Part shown: one piece after another, positions 1 through 14,612 of the stretch
Layout of the letters: the number at the start of each line of letters is the position of its first letter
Numbering within the stretch: position 1 is the first letter of the stretch
NCBI RefSeq assembly: GCF_038502225.1
Contig: NC_091293.1
Coordinates: 1,105,692-1,169,691, forward strand
DNA: 64,000 nucleotides
Source: Cherax quadricarinatus
Lineage: Eukaryota > Arthropoda > Malacostraca > Decapoda > Parastacidae
Reading direction: 5' to 3'
Notes under the pieces: generated by a model
Database searches by the model: none
What the model saw: the letters and a program-made list of their open reading frames with translations, nothing else
What the model was told of the DNA's origin: nothing
Translations under genes and position numbers: made by a program

Positions 1-3000
1 AGCTGGGGCAGAGGCAGGGACAGCGGCCTCTACCCCAGAACAACACATATTACAGCTGGGGCAGAGGCAGGGACAGCAGCCTCTACCCCAGAACAACACA
101 TATTACAGCTGGAGCAGAGGCAGGGACAGCGGCCTCTACCCCAGAACAACAGATATTAGAGCTGGGGCAGTGGCAGGGACAGCGGCCTCTACCCCAGAAC
201 AAGAGATATTAGAACTGGGGCAGAGGCAGAGACAGCGGCCTCTACCCCAGAACAACAGATATTAGAGCTGGGGCAGAGGCAGGGACAGCGGCCTCCACCC
301 CAGAACAACAGATATCAGAGCTGGGGCAGAGGCAGGGACAGCGGCCTCTACCCCAGAACAACAGATATTAGAGCTGGGGCAGAGGCAGGGACAGCGGTCT
401 CTACCCCAGAACAACAGATATTAGAGCTGGGGCAGAGGCAGGGACAGCGACCTCTACCCCAGAACAACAGATTTTAGAGCTGGGGCAGAGGCAGGGACAG
501 CGGTCTCTACCCCAGAACAACAGATATTAGAGCTGGGGCAGAGGCAGGGACAGCGGCCTGTACCCCAGAACAACAGATATTAGAGCTGGGGCAGAGGCAG
601 GGACAGCGGCCTCTACCCCAGAACAACACATATTACAGCTGGAGCAGAGGCAGGGACAGCGGCCACTACCCCAGAACAACACATATTAGAGCTGGGGCAG
701 AGGCAGGGACAGCGGTCTCTACCCCAGGACAACAGATATTAGAGCTGGGGCAGAGGCAGGGACAGCGGCCTCTACCCCAGAACAACAGATATTAGAGCTG
801 GGGCAGAGGCAGGGACAGCGGCCTCTACCCCAGAACAACAGATATTAGAGCTGGGGCAGAGGCAGGGACAGCGGCCTCTACCCCAGAACAACAGATATTA
901 GAGCTGGGGCAGAGGCAGGGACAGCGGTCTCTACCCCAGAACAACAGATATTAGAGCTGGGGCAGAGGCAGGGACAGCGGCCTCTACCCCAGAACAACAG
1001 ATATTAGAGCTGGGGCAGAGGCAGGGACAGCGGTCTCTACCCCAGAACAACAGATATTAGAGCTGGGGCAGAGGCAGGGACAGCGGCCTCTACCCCAGAA
1101 CAACAGATATTAGAGCTGGGGCAGAGACAGGGACAGCGATCTCTACCTCAGAACAATAGATATTAGAGCTGGGGCAGAGGCAGGGACAGCGGCCTCTACC
1201 CCAGGACAACAGATATTAGAGCTGGGGCAGAGGCAGGGACAGCGGCCTCTACCCCAGGACAACAGATATTAGAGCGGGGGCAGAGGCAGGGACAGAGGCC
1301 TCTACCCCAGGACAACAGATATTAGAGCTGGGGCAGAGGCAGGGACAGCTGCCTCTACCCCAGAACAACTGATATTACAGCTGAGGCAGAGGCAGGGACA
1401 GCGGTCTCTACCCCAGAACAACATATATTAGAGCTGGGGCAGAGACAGGGACAGCGGTCTCTACCCCAGAACAACAGATATTAGAGCTGGGGCAGAGGCA
1501 GGGACAGCGGCCTCTACCCCAGAACAACACATATTAGAGCTGGGGCAGAGGCAGGGACAGCGGCCTCTACCCCAGAACAACACATATAAGTGCTGGGGCA
1601 GAGGCAGGGACAGCGGTGTCTACCCCAGAACAACAGATATTAGAGTTGGGTCAGAGGCAGGGACGGCGGTCTCTACCCCTGAACAACAGATATTACAGCT
1701 GGGGCAGAGGCAGGGACAGCGGTCTCTACCCCAGAACAACAGATATTAGAGCTGGGGCAGAGGCAGGGACAGCGGCCTCTACCCCAGAACAACACATATT
1801 AGAGCTGGGGCAGAGGCAGGGACAGCGGCCTCTACCCCAGAACAACAGATATTAGAGCTGGGGCAGAGGCAGGGACAGCGGCCTCTACCCCAGAACAACA
1901 CATATTAGAGCTGGGGCAGAGGCAGGGACAGCGGCCTCTACCCCAGAACAACAGATATTACAGCTGGGGCAGAGGCAGGGACAGCGGCCTCTACCCCAGA
2001 ACAACACATATTAGAGCTGGGGCAGAGGCAGGGACAGCGGTCTCTACCCCAGAACAACACATATTAGAGATGGGGCAGAGGCAGGGACAGCGGCCTCTAC
2101 CCCAGAACAACACATATTAGAGCTGGGGCAGAGGCAGGGACAGCGGCCTCTACCCCAGAACAACAGATATTAGAGCTGGGGCAGAGGCAGGGACAGCGGC
2201 CTCTACCCCAGAACAACAGATATTAGAGCTGGGGCAGAGGCAGGGACAGCGGCCTCTACCCCAGAACAACACATATTAGAGCTGGGGCAGAGGCAGGGAC
2301 AGCGGCCTCTACCCCAGAACAACACATATAAGTGCTGGGGCAGAGGCAGGGACAGCGGTGTCTACCCCAGAACAACAGATATTAGAGTTGGGTCAGAGGC
2401 AGGGACGGCACTCTCTACCCTAGAACAACAGATATTAGAGCTGGGGCAGAGGCAGGGACAGCGGCCTCTACCCCAGAACAACAGATATTAGAGCTGGGGC
2501 AGAGGCAGGGACAGCGGCCTCTACCCCAGAACAACAGATATTAGAGCTGGGGAAGAGGCAGGGACAGCGGTCTCTACCCTAGAACAACAGATATTAGAGC
2601 TGGGGCAGAGGCAGGGACAGCGGTCTCTACCCCAGAACAACAGATATTAGAGGTGGGGCAGAGGCAGGGACAGCGGTCTCTACCCCAGAACAACAGATAT
2701 CAGAGCTGGGGCAGAGGCAGGGACAGCGGCCTCTACCCCAGAACAACACATATTAGAGCTGGGGCAGAGGCAGGGACAGCGGCCTCTACCCCAGAACAAC
2801 ACATATTAGAGCTTGGGCAGAGGCAGGGACAGCGGCCTCTACCCCCGGACAACAGATATTAGAGCTGGGGCAGAGGCAGGGACAGCGGACTCTACCCCAG
2901 AACAACAGATATTAGAGCTGGGGCAGAGGCAGGGATAGCGGCCTCTTCCCCAGAACAACAGATATTAGAGCTGGGGCAGAGGCAGGGACAGCGGCCTCTA

Positions 3001-6000
3001 CCCCAGTACAACAGATATTAGAGCTGGGGCAGAGGCAGGGACAGCGGCCTCTACCCCAGAACAACACATATTAGAGCTGGGGCAGAGGCAGGGACAGCGG
3101 ACTCTACCGCAGAACAACAGATATTAGAGCTGGGGCAGAGGCAGGGACAGCGGCCTCTACCCCAGGACAACAGATATTAGAGCTGGGGCAGAGGCAGGGA
3201 CAGCGGTCTCTACCCCAGGACAACAGATATTAGAGCTGGGGCAGAGGCAGGGACAGCGGCCTCTACCCCAGAACAACAGATATTAGAGCTGGGGCAGAGG
3301 CAGGGACAGCGGCCTCTACCCCAGAACAACAGATATTAGAGCTGGGGCAGAGGCAGGGACAGCGGTCTCTACCCCAGAACAACAGATATTAGAGCTGGGG
3401 CAGAGGCAGGGACAGCGGTCTCTACCCCAGAACAACAGATATTAGAGCTGGGGCAGAGGCAGGGACAGCGGCCTCTACCCCAGAACAACAGATATTAGAG
3501 CTGGGGCAGAGGCAGGGACAGCGGCCTCTACCCCAGAACAACAGATATTAGAGCTGGGGCAGAGGCAGGGACAGCGGTCTCTACCCCAGAACAACAGATA
3601 TTAGAGCTGGGGCAGAGGCAGGGACAGCGGTGTCTACCCCAGAACAACAGATATTAGAGCTGGGACAGAGGCAGGGACAGCGGTCTCTACCCCAGAACAA
3701 CAGATATTACAGCTGGGGCAGAGGCAGGGACAGCGGTCTCTACCCCAGAACAACAGATATTAGAGCTGGGGCAGAGGCAGGGACAGCGGTCTCTACCCCA
3801 GAACAACAGATATTAGAGCTGGGGCAGAGGCAGGGACAGCGGCCTCTACCCCAGAACAACAGATATTAGAGCTGGGGCAGAGGCAGGGACAGCGATCTCT
3901 ACCCCAGAACAACAGATATTAGAGCTGGGGCAGAGGCAGGGACAGCGGCCTCTACCCCAGAACAACAGATATTAGAGCTGGGGCAGAGGCAGGGACAGCG
4001 GCCTCTACCCCAGGAACAACAGATATTAGAGCTGGGGCAGAGGCAGTTATAGCGGCCTCTTCCCCAGAACAACAGATATTAGAGCTGGGGCAGAGGCAGG
4101 GAGAGCGGCCTCTACCCCAGAACAACAGATATTAGAGCTGGGGCAGAGGCAGGGACAGCGGTCTCTACCCCAGAACAACAGATATTAGAGCTGGGGCAGA
4201 GGCAGGGACAGCGGTCTCTACCCCAGAACAACAGATATTAGAGCTGGGGCAGAGGCAGGGACAGCGGCCTCTACCCCAGAACAACAGATATTAGAGCTGG
4301 GGCAGAGGCAGGGACAGCGGCCTCTACCCCAGAACAACACATATTAGAGCTGGGGCAGAGGCAGGGACAGCGGCCTCTACCCCAGAACAACACATATTAG
4401 AGCTGGGGCAGAGGCAGGGACAGCGGCCTCTACCCCAGAACAACAGATATTAGAGCTGGGGCAGAGGCAGGGACAGCGGCCTCTACCCCAGAACAACAGA
4501 TATTAGAGCTGGGGCAGAGGCAGGGACAGCGGCCTCTACCCCAGAACAACAGATATTAGAGCTGGGGCAGAGGCAGGGACAGCGGCCTCTACCCCAGAAC
4601 AACAGATATTAGAGCTGGGGCAGAGGCAGGGACAGCGGCCTCTACCCCAGAACAACAGATATTAGAGCTGGGGCAGAGGCAGGGACAGCGGCCTCTACCA
4701 CAGAACAACAGATATTAGAGCTGGGGCAGAGGCAGGGACAGCGACCTCTACCCCAGAACAAAAGATATTAGAGCTGGGGCAGAGGCAGGGACAGCGGTCT
4801 CTACCCCAGAACAACAGATATTAGAGCTGGGGCAGAGGCAGGGACAGCGGCCTCTACCCCAGAACAACAGATATTAGAGCTGGGGCAGAGGCAGGGACAG
4901 CGGCCTCTACCCCAGAACAACACATATTAGAGCTGGGGCAGAGGCAGGGACAGCGGTCTCTACCTCAGAACAACAGATATTAGAGCTGGGGCAGAGGCAG
5001 GGACAGCGGCCTCTACCCCAGGACAACAGATATTAGAGCTGGGGCAGAGGCAGGGACAGCGGCCTCTACCCGAGGACAACAGATATTAGAGCTGGGGCAG
5101 AGGCAGGGACAGCGGCCTCTACCCCAGGACAACAGATATTAGAGCTGGGGCAGAGGCAGGGACAGCGGCCTCTACCCCAGAACAACAGATATTAGAGCTG
5201 GGGCAGAGGCAGGGACAGCGGCCTCTACCCCAGAACAACAGATATTAGAGCTGGGGCAGAGGCAGGGACAGCGGCCTCTACCCCAGTACAACAGATATTA
5301 GAGCTGGGGCCAGGGACAGCGGTCTCTACCCCAGAACAACAGACATTAGAGCTGGGGCAGAGGCAGGGACAGCGGCCTCTACCCCAGAACAACAGATATT
5401 AGAGCTGGGGCAGAGGCAGGGACAGCGGCCTCTACCCCAGAACAACAGATATTAGAGCTGGGGCAGAGGCAGAGACAGCGGCCTCTACCCCAGAACAACA
5501 GATATTAGAGCTGGGGCAGAGGCAGGGACAGCGGCCTCTACCCCAGAACAACACATATTAGAGCTGGGGCAGAGGCAGGGACAGCGGCCTCTACCCCAGA
5601 ACAACAGATATTAGAGCTGGGGCAGAGGCAGGGACAGCGGCCTCTACCCCAGAACAACAGATATTAGAGCTGGGGCAGAGGCAGGGACAGCGGTCTCTAC
5701 CCCAGAACAACAGATATTAGAGCTGGGGCAGAGGCAGGGACAGCGGCCTCTACCCCAGAACAACACATATTAGAGCTGGGGCAGAGGCAGGGACAGCGGC
5801 CTCTACCCCAGAACAACAGATATTAGAGCTGGGGCAGAGGCAGGGACAGCGGCCTCTACCCCAGAACAACACATATTAGAGCTGGGGCAGAGGCAGGGAC
5901 AGCGGCCTCTACCCCAGAACAACACATATTAGAGCTGGGGCAGAGGCAGGGACAGCGGCCTCTACCCCAGAACAACAGATATTAGAGCTGGGGCAGAGGC

Positions 6001-7839
6001 AGGGACAGCGGTCTCTACCCCAGAACAACAGATATTAGAGCTGGGGCAGAGGCAGGGACAGCGGTCTCTACCCCAGAACAACAGATATTAGAGCTGGGGC
6101 AGAGGCAGGGACAGCGGCCTCTACCCCAGAACAACACATATTAGAGCTGGGGCAGAGGCAGGGACAGCGGCCTCTACCCCAGAACAACAGATATTAGAGC
6201 TGGGGCAGAGGCAGGGACAGCGGCCTCTACCCCAGAACAACACATATTAGAGCTGGGGCAGAGGCAGGGACAGCGGCCTCTACCCCAGAACAACACATAT
6301 TACAGCTGGGGCAGAGGCAGGGACAGCGGCCTCTACCCCAGAACAACACATATTAGAGCTGGGGCAGAGGCAGGGACAGCGGTCTCTACCCCAGAACAAC
6401 ACATATTAGAGCTGGGGCAGAGGCAGGGACAGCGGCCTCTACCCCAGAACAACACATATTAGAGCTGGGGCAGAGGCAGGGACAGCGGCCTCTACCCCAG
6501 AACAACACATATTAGAGCTGGGGCAGAGGCAGGGACAGCGGCCTCTACCCCAGAACAACAGATATTAGAGCTGGGGCAGAGGCAGGGATAGCGGCCTCTT
6601 CCCCAGAACAACAGATATTAGAGCTGGGGCAGAGGCAGGGACAGCGGCCTCTACCCCAGAACAACACATATTAGAGCTGGGGCAGAGGCAGGGACAGCGG
6701 TCTCTACCTCAGAACAACAGATATTAGAGCTGGGGCAGAGGCAGGGACAGCGGTCTCTACCCCAGAACAACAGATATTAGAGCTGGGGCAGAGGCAGGGA
6801 CAGCGGCCTCTACCCCAGAACAACACATATTAGAGCTGGGGCAGAGGCAGGGACAGCGGCCTCTACCCCAGAACAACAGATATTAGAGCTGGGGCAGAGG
6901 CAGGGACAGCGGTCTCTACCCCAGAACAACAGATATTAGAGCTGGGGCAGAGGCAGGGACAGCGGCCTCTACCCCAGAACAACAGATATTAGAGCTGGGG
7001 CAGAGGCAGGGACAGCGGCCTCTACCCCAGAACAACAGATATTAGAGCTGGGGCAGAGGCAGGGACAGCGGCCTCTACCCCAGAACAACAGATATTCGAG
7101 CTGGGGCAGAGGCAGGGACAGCGGCCTCTACCCCAGAACAACAGATATTAGACCTGGGGCAGAGGCAGGGACAGCGGCCTCTACCCCAGAACAACAGATA
7201 TTAGAGCTGGGGCAGAGGCAGGGACAGCGGCCTCTACCCCAGAACAACAGATATTAGAGCTGGGGCAGAGGCAGGGACAGCGGTCTCTACCCCAGAACAA
7301 CAGATATTAGAGCTGGGGCAGAGGCAGGGACAGCGGCCTCTACCCCAGAACAACAGATATTAGAGCTGGGGCAGAGGCAGGGACAGCGGCCTCTACCCCA
7401 GAACAACAGATATTAGAGCTGGGGCAGAGGCAGGGACAGCGGCCTCTACCCCAGAACAACAGATATTAGAGCTGGGGCAGAGGCAGGGACAGCGGCCTCT
7501 ACCCCAGAACAACAGATATTAGAGCTGGGGCAGAGGCAGGGACAGCGGTCTCTACCCCAGAACAACAGATATTAGAGCTGGGGCAGAGGCAGGGACAGCG
7601 GTCTCTACCCCAGAACAACAGATATTAGAGCTGGGGCAGAGGCAGGGACAGCGGCCTCTACCCCAGAACAACAGATATTAGAGCTGGGGCAGAGGCAGGG
7701 ACAGCGGCCTCTACCCCAGAACAACAGATATTAGAGCTGGGGCAGAGGCAGGGACAGCGGTCTCTACCCCAGAACAACAGATATTAGAGCTGGGGCAGAG
7801 GCAGGGACAGCGGTGTCTACCCCAGAACAACAGATATTA

Positions 7840-10014
7840 GAGCTGGGTCAGAGGCAGGGACAGCGGTCTCTACCCCAGAACAACAGATATTACAGCTGGG
7901 GCAGAGGCAGGGACAGCGGTCTCTACCCCAGAACAACAGATACTAGAGCTGGGGCAGAGGCAGGGACAGCGGTCTCTACCCCAGAACAACAGACATTAGA
8001 GCTGGGGCAGAGGCAGGGACAGCGGCCTCTACCCCAGGACAACATATATTAGAGCTGGGGCAGAGGCAGGGACAGCGGCCTCTACCCCAGAACAACACAT
8101 ATTAGAGCTGGGGCAGAGGCAGGGACAGCGGCCTCTACCCCAGAACAACACATATTAGAGCTGGGGCAGAGGCAGGGACAGCGGTCTCTACCCCAGAACA
8201 ACAGATATTAGAGCTGGGGCAGAGGCAGGGACAGCGGTCTGTACCCCAGAATAACAGATATTAGAGCTGGGGCAGAGACAGGGACAGCGGTCTCTACCTC
8301 AGAACAACAGATATTAGAGCTGGGGCAGAGGCAGGGACAGCGGCCTCTACCCCAGAACAACAGATATTAGAGCTGGGGCAGAGGCAGGGACAGCGGTCTC
8401 TACCCCAGAACAACAGATATTAGAGCCGGGGCAGAGGCAGGGACAGCGGTCTCTACCCCAGAACAACAGATATTAGAGCAGGGGCAGAGGCAGGGACAGC
8501 GGCCTCTACCCTAGAACAACAGATATTAGAGCTGGGGCAGAGGCAGGGACAGCGGTCTCTACCCCAGAACAACAGATATTAGAGCTGGGGCAGAGGCAGG
8601 GACAGCGGCCTCTACCCCAGAACAACACATAGTAGAGCTGGGGCAGAGGCAGGGACAGCGGCCTCTACCCCAGAACAACAGATATTAGAGCTGGGGCAGA
8701 GGCAGGGACAGCGGCCTCTACCCCAGAACAACAGATATTAGAGCTGGGGCAGAGGCAGGGACAGCGGCCTCTACCCCAGAACAACACATATTAGAGCTGA
8801 GGCAGAGGCAGGGACAGCGGCCTCTACCCCAGAACAACAGATATTAGAGCTGGGGGCAGAGGCAGGGACAGCGGTCTCTACCCCAGAACAACAGATATTA
8901 GAGCTGGGGCAGAGGCAGGGACAGCGGTCTCTACCCCAGAACAACAGATATTAGAGCTGGGGCAGAGGCAGGGACAGCGGCCTGTACCCCAGAACAACAG
9001 ATATTAGAGCTGGGGCAGAGACAGGGACAGCGATCTCTACCTCAGAACAATAGATATTAGAGCTGGGGCAGAGGCAGGGACAGCGGCCTCTACCCCAGGA
9101 CAACAGATATTAGAGCTGGGGCAGAGGCAGGGACAGCGGCCTCTACCCCAGGACAACAGATATTAGAGCGGGGGCAGAGGCAGGGACAGAGGCCTCTACC
9201 CCAGGACAACAGATATTAGAGCTGGGGCAGAGGCAGGGACAGCTGCCTCTACCCCAGAACAACAGATATTACAGCTGAGGCAGAGGCAGGGACAGCGGTC
9301 TCTACCCCAGAACAACAGATATTAGAGCTGGGGCAGAGGCAGGGACAGCGGTCTCTACCCCAGAACAACAGATATTAGAGCTGGGGCAGAGGCAGGGACA
9401 GCGGCCTCTACCCCAGGACAACAGATATTAGAGCTGGGGCAGAGGCAGGGACAGCGGCCTCTACCCCAGAACAACACATATTAGAGCTGGGGCAGAGGCA
9501 GGGACAGCGACCTCTACCCCAAAACAACAGATATTAGAGCTGGGGCAGAGGCAGGGACAGCGGCCTCTACCCCAGGACAACAGATATTAGAGCTGGGGCA
9601 GAGGCAGGGACAGCGGTCTCTACCCCAGAACAACAGATATTAGAGCTGGGGCAGAGGCAGGGACAGCGGCCTCTACCCCAGAACAACACATATTAGAGCT
9701 GGGGCAGAGGCAGGGACAGCGGCCTCTACCCCAGAACAACACATATTAGTGCTGGGGCAGAGGCAGGGACAGCGGTGTCTACCCCAGAACAACAGATATT
9801 AGAGTTGGGTCAGAGGCAGGGACGGCGGTCTCTACCCCAGAACAACAGATATTACAGCTGGGGCAGAGGCAGGGACAGCGGTCTCTACCCCAGAACAACA
9901 GATATTAGAGCTGGGGCAGAGGCAGGGACAGCGGCCTCTACCCCAGAACAACACATATTAGAGCTGGGGCAGAGGCAGGGACAGCGGCCTCTACCCCAGA
10001 ACAACAGATATTAG
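7840..10014. repeat. Higher-order block A of the 53-bp satellite
   Basis: This stretch shares rare monomer variants in the same order with 12284-14458 at a constant offset of 4444 bp. Markers include gctgggtcag at 7843, a gtaccccagaataac monomer at 8241, a monomer with an extra G (gctgggggcag) near 8849, and the cgatctctacctcag monomer at 9031. A shorter related copy spans about 1122-2060 (offset 7894, later 8159, the difference being five monomers). This shows segmental duplication of multi-monomer blocks inside the array. Block edges are approximate because monomers are so alike. Confidence 0.8.
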
Positions 10015-12283
10015 AGCTGGGGCAGAGGCAGGGACAGCGGCCTCTACCCCAGAACAACACATATTAGAGCTGGGGCAGAGGCAGGGACAGCGGCCTCTAC
10101 CCCAGAACAACACATATTACAGCTGGGGCAGAGGCAGGGACAGCGGCCTCTACCCCAGAACAACACATATTAGAGCTGGGGCAGAGGCAGGGACAGCGGT
10201 CTCTACCCCAGAACAACACATATTAGAGATGGGGCAGAGGCAGGGACAGCGGCCTCTACCCCAGAACAACACATATTAGAGCTGGGGCAGAGGCAGGGAC
10301 AGCGGCCTCTACCCCAGAACAACAGATATTAGAGCTGGGGCAGAGGCAGGGACAGCGGCCTCTACCCCAGAACAACAGATATTAGAGCTGGGGCAGAGGC
10401 AGGGACAGCGGTCTCTACCCAGAACAACAGATATTAGAGCTGGGGCAGAGGCAGGGACAGCGGCCTCTACCCCAGAACAACAGATATTAGAGCTGGGGCA
10501 GAGGCAGGGACAGCGGTCTCTACCCCAGAACAACAGATATTAGGCAGAGGCAGGGACAGCGGCCTCTACCCCAGAACAACACATATTAGAGCTGGGGCAG
10601 AGGCAGGGACAGCGGCCTCTACCCCAGAACAACAGATATTAGAGCTGGGCAGAGGCAGGGACAGCGGTCTCTACCCCAGAACAACAGATATTAGAGCTGG
10701 GGCAGAGGCAGGGACAGCGGCCTCTACCCCAGAACAACAGATATTAGAGCTGGGGCAGAGGCAGGGACAGCGGCCTCTACCCCAGAACAACAGATATTAG
10801 AGCTGGGGCAGAGGCAGGGACAGCGGCCTCTACCCCAGAACAACAGATATTAGAGCTGGGGCAGAGGCAGGGACAGCGGCCTCTACCCCAGAACAACACA
10901 TATTAGAGCTGGGGCAGAGGCAGGGACAGCGGCCTCTACCCCAGAACAACACATATTAGAGCTGGGGCAGAGGCAGGGACAGCGGTCTCTACCCCAGAAC
11001 AACAGATATTAGAGCTGGGGCAGAGGCAGGGACAGCGGTCTCTACCCCAGAACAACAGATATTAGAGCTGGGGCAGAGGCAGGGACAGCGGTCTCTACCC
11101 CAGAACAACAGATATTAGAGCTGGGGCAGAGGCAGGGACAGCGGCCTCTACCCCAGAACAACAGATATTAGAGCTGGGGCAGAGGCAGGGACAGCGGCCT
11201 CTACCCCAGAACAACAGATATTAGAGCTGGGGCAGAGGCAGGGACAGCGGCCTCTACCCCAGAACAACAGATATTAGAGCTGGGGCAGAGGCAGGGACAG
11301 CGGCCTCTACCCCAGAACAACAGATATTAGAGCTGGGGCAGAGGCAGGGACAGCGGTCTCTACCCCAGAACAACAGATATTAGAGCTGGGGCAGAGGCAG
11401 GGACAGCGGCCTCTACCCCAGAACAACACATATTAGAGCTGGGGCAGAGGCAGGGACAGCGGCCTCTACCCCAGAACAACAGATATTAGAGCTGGGGCAG
11501 AGGCAGGGACAGCGGCCTCTACCCCAGAACAACAGATATTAGAGCTGGGGCAGAGGCAGGGACAGCGGCCTCTACCCCAGAACAACACATATTAGAGCTG
11601 GGGCAGAGGCAGGGACAGCGGCCTCTACCCCAGAACAACAGATATTAGAGCTGGGGCAGAGGCAGGGACAGCGGCCTCTACCCCAGAACAACAGATATTA
11701 GAGCTGGGGCAGAGGCAGGGACAGCGGCCTCTACCCCAGAACAACAGATATTAGAGCTGGGGCAGAGGCAGGGACAGCGGCCTCTACCCCAGAACAACAG
11801 ATTTTAGAGCTGGGGCAGAGGCAGGGACAGCGGTCTCTACCCCAGAACAACAGATATTAGAGCTGGGGCAGAGGCAGGGACAGCGGTCTCTACCCCAGAG
11901 CAACAGATATTAGAGCTGGGGCAGAGGCAGGGACAGCGGTCTCTACCCCAGAACAACAGATATTAGAGCTGGGGCAGAGGCAGGGACAGCGGTCTCTACC
12001 CCAGAACAACAGATATTAGAGCTGGGGCAGAGGCAGGGACAGCGGTCTCTACCCCAGAACAACAGATATTAGAGCTGGGGCAGAGGCAGGGACAGCGGTC
12101 TCTACCCCAGAACAACAGATATTAGAGCCGGGGCAGAGGCAGGGACAGCGGTCTCTACCCCAGAACAACAGATATTAGAGCAGGGGCAGAGGCAGGGACA
12201 GCGGCCTCTACCCCTGAACAACAGATATTACAGCTGGGGCAGAGGCAGGGACAGCGGTCTCTACCCCAGAACAACAGATATTA

Positions 12284-14458
12284 GAGCTGGGTCAGAGGCA
12301 GGGACAGCGGTCTCTACCCCAGAACAACAGATATTACAGCTGGGGCAGAGGCAGGGACAGCGGTCTCTACCCCAGAACAACAGATACTAGAGCTGGGGCA
12401 GAGGCAGGGACAGCGGTCTCTACCCCAGAACAACAGACATTAGAGCTGGGGCAGAGGCAGGGACAGCGGCCTCTACCCCAGGACAACATATATTAGAGCT
12501 GGGGCAGAGGCAGGGACAGCGGCCTCTACCCCAGAACAACACATATTAGAGCTGGGGCAGAGGCAGGGACAGCGGCCTCTACCCCAGAACAACACATATT
12601 AGAGCTGGGGCAGAGGCAGGGACAGCGGTCTCTACCCCAGAACAACAGATATTAGAGCTGGGGCAGAGGCAGGGACAGCGGTCTGTACCCCAGAATAACA
12701 GATATTAGAGCTGGGGCAGAGACAGGGACAGCGGTCTCTACCTCAGAACAACAGATATTAGAGCTGGGGCAGAGGCAGGGACAGCGGCCTCTACCCCAGA
12801 ACAACAGATATTAGAGCTGGGGCAGAGGCAGGGACAGCGGTCTCTACCCCAGAACAACAGATATTAGAGCCGGGGCAGAGGCAGGGACAGCGGTCTCTAC
12901 CCCAGAACAACAGATATTAGAGCAGGGGCAGAGGCAGGGACAGCGGCCTCTACCCTAGAACAACAGATATTAGAGCTGGGGCAGAGGCAGGGACAGCGGT
13001 CTCTACCCCAGAACAACAGATATTAGAGCTGGGGCAGAGGCAGGGACAGCGGCCTCTACCCCAGAACAACACATAGTAGAGCTGGGGCAGAGGCAGGGAC
13101 AGCGGCCTCTACCCCAGAACAACAGATATTAGAGCTGGGGCAGAGGCAGGGACAGCGGCCTCTACCCCAGAACAACAGATATTAGAGCTGGGGCAGAGGC
13201 AGGGACAGCGGCCTCTACCCCAGAACAACACATATTAGAGCTGAGGCAGAGGCAGGGACAGCGGCCTCTACCCCAGAACAACAGATATTAGAGCTGGGGG
13301 CAGAGGCAGGGACAGCGGTCTCTACCCCAGAACAACAGATATTAGAGCTGGGGCAGAGGCAGGGACAGCGGTCTCTACCCCAGAACAACAGATATTAGAG
13401 CTGGGGCAGAGGCAGGGACAGCGGCCTGTACCCCAGAACAACAGATATTAGAGCTGGGGCAGAGACAGGGACAGCGATCTCTACCTCAGAACAATAGATA
13501 TTAGAGCTGGGGCAGAGGCAGGGACAGCGGCCTCTACCCCAGGACAACAGATATTAGAGCTTGGGCAGAGGCAGGGACAGCGGCCTCTACCCCAGGACAA
13601 CAGATATTAGAGCGGGGGCAGAGGCAGGGACAGAGGCCTCTAACCCAGGACAACAGATATTAGAGCTGGGGCAGAGGCAGGGACAGCTGCCTCTACCCCA
13701 GAACAACAGATATTACAGCTGAGGCAGAGGCAGGGACAGCGGTCTCTACCCCAGAACAACAGATATTAGAGCTGGGGCAGAGGCAGGGACAGCGGTCTCT
13801 ACCCCAGAACAACAGATATTAGAGCTGGGGCAGAGGCAGGGACAGCGGCCTCTACCCCAGGACAACAGATATTAGAGCTGGGGCAGAGGCAGGGACAGCG
13901 GCCTCTACCCCAGAACAACACATATTAGAGCTGGGGCAGAGGCAGGGACAGCGACCTCTACCCCAAAACAACAGATATTAGAGCTGGGGCAGAGGCAGGG
14001 ACAGCGGCCTCTACCCCAGGACAACAGATATTAGAGCTGGGGCAGAGGCAGGGACAGCGGTCTCTACCCCAGAACAACAGATATTAGAGCTGGGGCAGAG
14101 GCAGGGACAGCGGCCTCTACCCCAGAACAACACATATTAGAGCTGGGGCAGAGGCAGGGACAGCGGCCTCTACCCCAGAACAACACATATTAGTGCTGGG
14201 GCAGAGGCAGGGACAGCGGTGTCTACCCCAGAACAACAGATATTAGAGTTGGGTCAGAGGCAGGGACGGCGGTCTCTACCCCTGAACAACAGATATTACA
14301 GCTGGGGCAGAGGCAGGGACAGCGGTCTCTACCCCAGAACAACAGATATTAGAGCTGGGGCAGAGGCAGGGACAGCGGCCTCTACCCCAGAACAACACAT
14401 ATTAGAGCTGGGGCAGAGGCAGGGACAGCGGACTCTACCCCAGAACAACAGATATTAG
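12284..14458. repeat. Higher-order block B of the 53-bp satellite
   Basis: This is the second copy of the block that starts near 7840, offset 4444 bp. The same landmark monomers recur at 12287, 12685, 13293 and 13475. The copy ends exactly where the array becomes scrambled at 14459, so that break interrupts a duplicated block rather than falling at a block edge. Confidence 0.8.
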
Positions 14459-14612
14459 ATAGCGGCCTCTAGAGCTGGGGCAGAGGCAGGGACAGGGCAG
14501 AACAACACATATTACAGCTGGGGCAGGGACAGCGGGGACAGCGGCCTCTACAGCGGCCTCTACCCCAGAACAACACATATTAGAGCTGGGGCAGAGGCAG
14601 GGACAACAGATA
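14459..14612. other. Scrambled junction inside the 53-bp array
   Basis: For about 150 bases the monomer phase is lost. Partial monomers are joined out of order (agcggcctct followed by agagctgggg, then gggacagggcag, then a doubled agcggcctctac). Regular 53-bp phasing resumes near 14612. It could be a recombination scar or an assembly join between collapsed copies. It begins precisely at the end of block B. Confidence 0.85.
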
